Shown here: piece by piece, positions 59,975 to 64,000 of the stretch
How the letters are laid out: the number at the start of each line of letters is the position of its first letter
How positions within the stretch are numbered: position 1 is the stretch's first letter
NCBI RefSeq assembly: GCF_004216715.1
Contig: NZ_SGXG01000001.1
Location: 2,650,501 to 2,714,500 of the forward strand
Length of the DNA: 64,000 nt
Direction of reading: 5' to 3'
Origin: Cecembia calidifontis
GTDB taxonomy: Bacteria; Bacteroidota; Bacteroidia; Cytophagales; Cyclobacteriaceae
Position numbers and translations under genes: made by a program
The notes under the pieces: model-generated
Database searches by the model: none
Seen by the model: only the letters and a program-made list of their open reading frames with translations
What the model was told of the DNA's origin: nothing

Positions 59975-61534
59975 TTAAGGTTGAAAATTCGTACCCTGAT
60001 CCAATTCATCAAGGAAATGTAAGGCGGCTATTCTTTGTGCCGGCTCAAAGTTTTGATAAGCACCGACAACTTTGCATGCATCCCCTTTGTTGGGGATTTT
60101 GTCCAAGGCCAAGGGATTGCCAAAGACATAGATTTGGCAATTTTTGGATTTGGTTATCTGTGCCATTTTATGGACTACATCCATATCCATACCAAAATTA
60201 TTAACAGGTTTGGCTGATGGAACAAACAGTGCGATCAATAAATTTTCAAATTGTTCGAGATCCTTCCAGACCAAATCTTTGGAAGAATTGATTTCAAATG
60301 AAGGCGTAGATTGGTAGTTGTCAATCTCATTGAAAAATGGGTTGAACAAAGGAGAAAATAAAGAAACTTTGGCAAAAGACCTGCAGTCTATGATATCATC
60401 TTTCTTGTTGTCTTCAAGTACCTTGATATAATGTTTTGCCAATTTTTCATTGAATGAATTATGGCTTTCCCAATCAAAAATAATAGGAGTCTGTGGTACG
60501 ATATTTTTTATATCCAGGCTTTGTTTCAAATCCATTATTCTTTGGAAGCTTTTGTCGACCTGGGTTTCTTCGGCATTGGAAGCAATGCGCTTAATTCCTT
60601 CTGTGACATTTTCTGAAAAGCAAAGGATGTCATTTCCTGCATTGAATGCTTCCCATTCCAATTGTCCAGGTTCTGGGAACATACTGCTGACACTTTTCAT
60701 GTTCAGCGCATCGGTGAACACAATTCCATTGAATCCAAGCTCCTCTCTGAGAAAATCAGTAATAACTTCTTTTGAAAGGGAAGCAGGTATTTTTTTGCCT
60801 GCAGATAAGGCAGGAACCGCCAAATGGCCAACCATGATCATATCTACACCCGCTTTAATCCCTTCCATAAAAGGATATAATTCTTCGTCGAGCAGTTCTC
60901 TTTTGCTTTTATAAATAATGGGAAGCCCTAAATGGGAATCTACATCGGTGTCCCCATGTCCGGGAAAATGTTTATAGCAGGCTTTTATCCCCGCTTTCTC
61001 TATCCCTTCATACATGGCCAAAGCGTATTTGCTTACTATTTCTTTGTCATTTCCGAAAGACCTGTAACCGATTACCGGATTGTTGGAGTTAGTATTGATG
61101 TCTGCCACAGGGGCAAAGTTGAGGTGTATTCCACATTGTTTGAGGTCTTTGCCGATTCTGTAGCCCACTTCCCGGATCAGTTTGATCTGGCTCTCAGGGA
61201 TAGCCCCAAGACTGATGGCATAAGGATATTGCGGGGTGTCTTCAACCCTCATTGCCAGGCCAAATTCCGCATCAATACTGATTAAAAGCGGTGTTTTTGC
61301 CAGTTTTTGAAAGCGTTGAATCCTTTCGGTCAGCTTTTCGAGAGTGAAATCGTAGTTTAGAATTTCCTGTCTTTGTTCAAAATTCGCAGCAGCAGAGTGA
61401 CGGCTGTGAAAAAAAGTAATGCCTCCGATATTTTGCTCGGTGATCAATCGCTCAAGTGCAAGGATATTTTCTTCAGTATCATGGATAAAAGCTGCCGGAG
61501 AAAACAATTGTCCAATCTTTTCTTTCAAGGTCAT
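59975..61534 (-). CDS. Glycoside hydrolase family 3, NagZ-like, cytoplasmic
   Basis: 519 aa with no signal peptide. The catalytic domain (1-330) has LLISIDAEFGLAMRV, GIHLNFAPVADINTNSNNPV, KHFPGHGDTDVDSHLGLP (NagZ-type loop with the His/Asp dyad) and FTDALNMKSV with the nucleophile Asp. About 170 extra residues follow compared with enterobacterial NagZ. Expected activity is release of GlcNAc from muropeptides. The upstream AmpG-like transporter gene and GNAT gene support a cell-wall recycling role. An inverted repeat (61564-61596) lies between it and ampG. Confidence 0.9.
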   Translation of the reverse strand: MTLKEKIGQLFSPAAFIHDTEENILALERLITEQNIGGITFFHSRHSAAANFEQRQEILNYDFTLEKLTERIQRFQKLAKTPLLISIDAEFGLAMRVEDTPQYPYAISLGAIPESQIKLIREVGYRIGKDLKQCGIHLNFAPVADINTNSNNPVIGYRSFGNDKEIVSKYALAMYEGIEKAGIKACYKHFPGHGDTDVDSHLGLPIIYKSKRELLDEELYPFMEGIKAGVDMIMVGHLAVPALSAGKKIPASLSKEVITDFLREELGFNGIVFTDALNMKSVSSMFPEPGQLEWEAFNAGNDILCFSENVTEGIKRIASNAEETQVDKSFQRIMDLKQSLDIKNIVPQTPIIFDWESHNSFNEKLAKHYIKVLEDNKKDDIIDCRSFAKVSLFSPLFNPFFNEIDNYQSTPSFEINSSKDLVWKDLEQFENLLIALFVPSAKPVNNFGMDMDVVHKMAQITKSKNCQIYVFGNPLALDKIPNKGDACKVVGAYQNFEPAQRIAALHFLDELDQGTNFQP

Positions 61535-61563
61535 AAAAATAAAGGTCTATGTGTTCAAGTAAG

Positions 61564-61596
61564 GGTTTTCAAAAATAAGCAAAAACTTTGAAAACC
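61564..61596. terminator. Inverted repeat between ampG-like and GH3 genes
   Basis: GGTTTTCAAA (61564-61573) and TTTGAAAACC (61587-61596), 13-nt loop, 29 bp after the AmpG stop. Could be a partial terminator or an mRNA-stability hairpin inside the operon. Confidence 0.4.
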
Positions 61597-61625
61597 TGAT
61601 GGTTGCCAATAAAATCCTTGAATTT

Positions 61626-62891
61626 CTATCCTTTCTTTTTGCCATAGTCATAAGGGAATTTTACTAATTTGACCAATAAAATTCCCGGTATAGCAGCCGC
61701 GACCACCCAAAGAAAAAATCCTTCATATCCCAACCATTGCTGAACATATCCCGAAATCATCCCGGGGAGCATCATGCCCAAGGCCATAAAACCGGTAGCT
61801 ATGGCATAATGAGAGGTTTTGGAAGGTCCATCGGCTACATAGATCAGGTACATCATAAAAGCCGCAAAGCCAAAGCCATATCCTAATTGTTCTACAACGA
61901 CTACAAATCCCGCATAAAAAACAGACTCGGGCTGGAAATAGGCAAGAAGGTAGTAGAAAAAATTTGGGATATTCAGGGAAAGGATCATGGGAAGCATCCA
62001 TTTGCCAAGTCCATCTTTTGAAATCACAATTCCTCCCATAATTCCGCCCAGTGATAAGGCTATAATCCCAAAGGTGCCATAGATGAGACCCACATCACTT
62101 GTACTCAGGCCAAGCCCACCCACTTCCCTGCCGTCTAAAAGAAACGGGGAAGCCATTTTTACCAGTTGGGATTCCCCTAGCCGGTACATTAGGATAAATG
62201 CCAAAGCAACCCATATTCCCTTTTTTTGGAAGAAAGAGGAGAAGACTTTGGCAAAAGTCAGGGACTCCTGTTTGATATAAGTACTTTCTTTTTCAATGTT
62301 AGGTGTAGCCCAAAGATTGATCAAGGTAAGTACAAACATTAAGCCTGCCACAAGGATCATGGTAAGGGACCAAGCTTTGCTGTTGTCGCCATAATAAGTT
62401 TCCAGATAACCGGCGAGAATAACAAAAAGCCCTTGGCCCGTTACCATGGCCACCCGGTAAAATGTGCTTCTTAATCCTATGAAAAAGGATTGCTGATCTT
62501 CTTTTAAGGCCAATAAATAAAACCCATCTGAGGCGATGTCATTCGTAGCGGAAGCAAATGAGGCTATCCAGAAGCAAGCTAAACTCAAAACAAAAAACTG
62601 GTTGGTTGGAATGGAGAGTCCCACTCCCAAAAAGGCCAAAGCCAGCAAAAGCTGCATCTTAAGGAACCATTTCCTTTTTGTACTATAAATGTCCACCAAA
62701 GGGCTCCAAAGAGGCTTAATGACCCAGGGGAGGTATAGAAAACTGGTGTAAAGGCCAATGTCAGCATTGTCAATCCCCATCTTTTTGTACATGATAACAG
62801 AAACGGTAATGATCAGCACATAGGGAATGCCCTCTGTAAGATAAAGCGGAGGAACCCAATACCAGGGGTTGTTTTTGACATTTGGGTTCAT
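61626..62891 (-). CDS. ampG: AmpG-like muropeptide MFS permease
   Basis: 421 aa, about 12 membrane helices. MFS of the AmpG/PAT type: WYWVPPLYLTEGIPYVLIIT, LYTSFLYLPWVIKPLWSPLVD (AmpG signature with Pro-Trp and Lys-Pro-Leu-Trp), SFASATNDIASDGFYLLAL with the conserved Asp-Ile-Ala-x-Asp. It imports anhydromuropeptides or related GlcNAc-containing sugars into the cytoplasm. It overlaps the GNAT gene by 4 bp (ATGA), a sign of translational coupling. Confidence 0.92.
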   Translation of the reverse strand: MNPNVKNNPWYWVPPLYLTEGIPYVLIITVSVIMYKKMGIDNADIGLYTSFLYLPWVIKPLWSPLVDIYSTKRKWFLKMQLLLALAFLGVGLSIPTNQFFVLSLACFWIASFASATNDIASDGFYLLALKEDQQSFFIGLRSTFYRVAMVTGQGLFVILAGYLETYYGDNSKAWSLTMILVAGLMFVLTLINLWATPNIEKESTYIKQESLTFAKVFSSFFQKKGIWVALAFILMYRLGESQLVKMASPFLLDGREVGGLGLSTSDVGLIYGTFGIIALSLGGIMGGIVISKDGLGKWMLPMILSLNIPNFFYYLLAYFQPESVFYAGFVVVVEQLGYGFGFAAFMMYLIYVADGPSKTSHYAIATGFMALGMMLPGMISGYVQQWLGYEGFFLWVVAAAIPGILLVKLVKFPYDYGKKKG

Positions 62892-63367
62892 TGCTCTTTT
62901 CTGATAAGGTTTTGATAAATACTATTTTCGGATTTTTCTATCAGAACTGCATCCACAGTATGTTTATAAAATTCAGCAGGCCCTACACCTCCGATTATGG
63001 CATAGGCATAACCCATTTCTTTTAAGGCCTGAAGGGATTTTATCAAAAGGATTTTTCCGATTCCTTTTCCTCTTAAATTTTCTGCTGTTCCGGTAGGTCC
63101 AAAGAAGTTTTTGGCAGTAGCTTCATAACAGGCAAACCCAAGGATTTCGTTGCCCTTTTGGCCAATAAAACAATGTACAGGCAAGTGAGAGAATGCAGCA
63201 TCCACCTCATTGGCCCAATAGGTCCCAAAATTCACATGGACCCAATCTTTCACAAAGGATTTTTCTGGAGGTATGGGTCTCCTAAAAATGACACCTTCAT
63301 TCAAGAGTTTAGATTCCAATTCGGAAACATCTGGAAGGTCCATGAGCCGGACCAGCATGTCTTTCAT
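62888..63367 (-). CDS. GNAT-family N-acetyltransferase
   Basis: 159 aa. The acetyl-CoA site shows as GPTGTAENLRGKGIGKILLI (about residues 90-110), preceded by the beta-bulge strand (EILGFACYEATAKNFFGPT). Overlaps the AmpG gene and the GH10-like gene by 4 bp on each side, so it is part of the same operon. Substrate unknown; an amino sugar is a plausible guess from context. Confidence 0.9.
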   Translation of the reverse strand: MKDMLVRLMDLPDVSELESKLLNEGVIFRRPIPPEKSFVKDWVHVNFGTYWANEVDAAFSHLPVHCFIGQKGNEILGFACYEATAKNFFGPTGTAENLRGKGIGKILLIKSLQALKEMGYAYAIIGGVGPAEFYKHTVDAVLIEKSENSIYQNLIRKEQ

Positions 63368-64000
63368 TCTGTTCTGGTCAAAAGTTTACCTTCTATCTTA
63401 AATACCATTGGTTTTGTTTCCACACCATAGCGGTCAATAAAACTTAGCGCTATATAAGGCTTTCCTTCATAACTCAGGATGGGCACAACAAACCGGTCAT
63501 TGTCATCCATGTAGATTTTCTGAAAATTGGTTTCAGTATTTCTTTTCTGTAAATCTGAAAGCGTAGGAGCGGTATAGATCAGGGCAAAGCGGTAATCAGG
63601 ACTGATCACCTTGTCAAATTGAAAGGCATAACCCCCTCCATGCAAAATCAAGGTGGGGTTGGGAAGTGCAGGGGGAGGAAGAACTGTTTTATGGGGTACA
63701 GGAGGTAACACCGGAAACTCATAATGGTATTGTTTGAGCAAATCCGCCACATCCCTGTTTTTCTGATAAAGTGACCGCGCACTGAAAAAGGAATTGCCGT
63801 ACATGTTAGGCGTAATGTTGGAAAGGCTCAATTGATCGATCAGTTGCATGGGATCATTCCAGGCATTGTCCTCGTTGTCCCTGATTTTATAAGGTCCATT
63901 ACCTATATAAATTGGGGTATTGTTATGGTTGGAAGACCACCAATTTACCAATTCCCTGTAGGAGGCAGGTTCGTAATCCATACTCCAATAAAGCTGCGGT
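63364..64000 (-). CDS. GH10-like/YngK-family (DUF187) glycoside hydrolase, C-terminal part (partial)
   Basis: The frame is open to the window edge; about 211 residues are visible. WSMDYEPASYRELVNWWSSN, TPIYIGNGPYKIRDNEDNAW and DQLSLSNITPNMYGNSFFSA are characteristic of the UPF0748 glycosyl-hydrolase-like 10 family (YngK) after its catalytic barrel. A C-terminal beta-sandwich follows (LILHGGGYAFQFDKVI, ALSFIDRYGVETKP). Likely exported lipoprotein acting on peptidoglycan glycans. First gene of the recycling operon visible here; the signal peptide is outside the window. Confidence 0.88.
   Translation of the reverse strand, partial: PQLYWSMDYEPASYRELVNWWSSNHNNTPIYIGNGPYKIRDNEDNAWNDPMQLIDQLSLSNITPNMYGNSFFSARSLYQKNRDVADLLKQYHYEFPVLPPVPHKTVLPPPALPNPTLILHGGGYAFQFDKVISPDYRFALIYTAPTLSDLQKRNTETNFQKIYMDDNDRFVVPILSYEGKPYIALSFIDRYGVETKPMVFKIEGKLLTRTE

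Noticed and set aside
1..64000. tRNA, rRNA and riboswitches
   Set aside because: I read the intergenic gaps for cloverleaf ends, 16S/23S anchor sequences and known riboswitch cores and saw none; a covariance-model scan would be needed to exclude weak cases.

Overview
The window looks like a chromosome segment of an aerobic Bacteroidota, most likely Cytophagales and probably Cyclobacteriaceae. The evidence is two proteins with C-terminal type IX secretion (T9SS) tails, a TonB-dependent receptor, SprI/lipobox-type lipoproteins, the absence of clear Shine-Dalgarno sites, AT-rich intergenic DNA and Bacteroidota-type IS and RAYT elements. The species is inference. I see no rRNA, tRNA or CRISPR array.

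Layout. 1-6.4 kb: the end of a TerC-like gene, a bidirectional terminator, a two-subunit Tat-exported molybdenum hydroxylase, a TonB receptor and a HExxH protein without a normal start codon. 6.7-20.3 kb: an almost wholly minus-strand accessory region of secreted small-molecule enzymes (carboxymuconolactone decarboxylase-like, CocE-type hydrolase, cyclophilin-like lipoprotein, cytochrome c/PQQ sugar dehydrogenase, cysteine alpha/beta hydrolase, DUF1080-like and SnoaL-like proteins). It carries two copies of an AraC regulator/outer-membrane-barrel gene pair and ends in a Crp/Fnr-type regulator. 20.3-21.4 kb: a dead RAYT transposase inside a block of REP-like hairpins. 21.5-33.3 kb: T9SS cargo, a second molybdopterin subunit, an intact IS66 element inserted into a decayed IS4/IS1634-like relic, a second relic copy and radC debris. 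33.7-40.6 kb: cupin and CMD genes, a divergent AraC gene, a haem-PQQ dehydrogenase, a collapsed TonB receptor, a dihaem peroxidase and a sulfite-oxidase-fold protein. 40.6-44.2 kb: an intact RAYT between two copies of the hairpin block, an acetyltransferase pseudogene and the third AraC/barrel pair.

44.3-64 kb is mostly conserved housekeeping: CtlX-like hydrolase, SulP transporter, purB, ferredoxin reductase, HesB-like protein, YkvA, dtd, a two-domain ABC protein, a phosphatase and a probable muropeptide-recycling operon (GH10-like, GNAT, AmpG, GH3). It is broken by an IS3 element that itself carries an IS1380 element; both have recognisable target duplications.

How it works together. The accessory part reads as a repeatedly copied and partly decaying set of exported oxidoreductases and hydrolases under AraC control. 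A shared motif (TACRAAAATCAAACA-like) precedes all three barrel genes, the molybdenum hydroxylase and two other genes. Two AraC genes carry conserved tandem operators plus 11-bp phased repeats. Perfect TTAACCTAGGTTAA palindromes lie beside the Crp/Fnr gene. The REP/RAYT system has also seeded related hairpins in other intergenic gaps.
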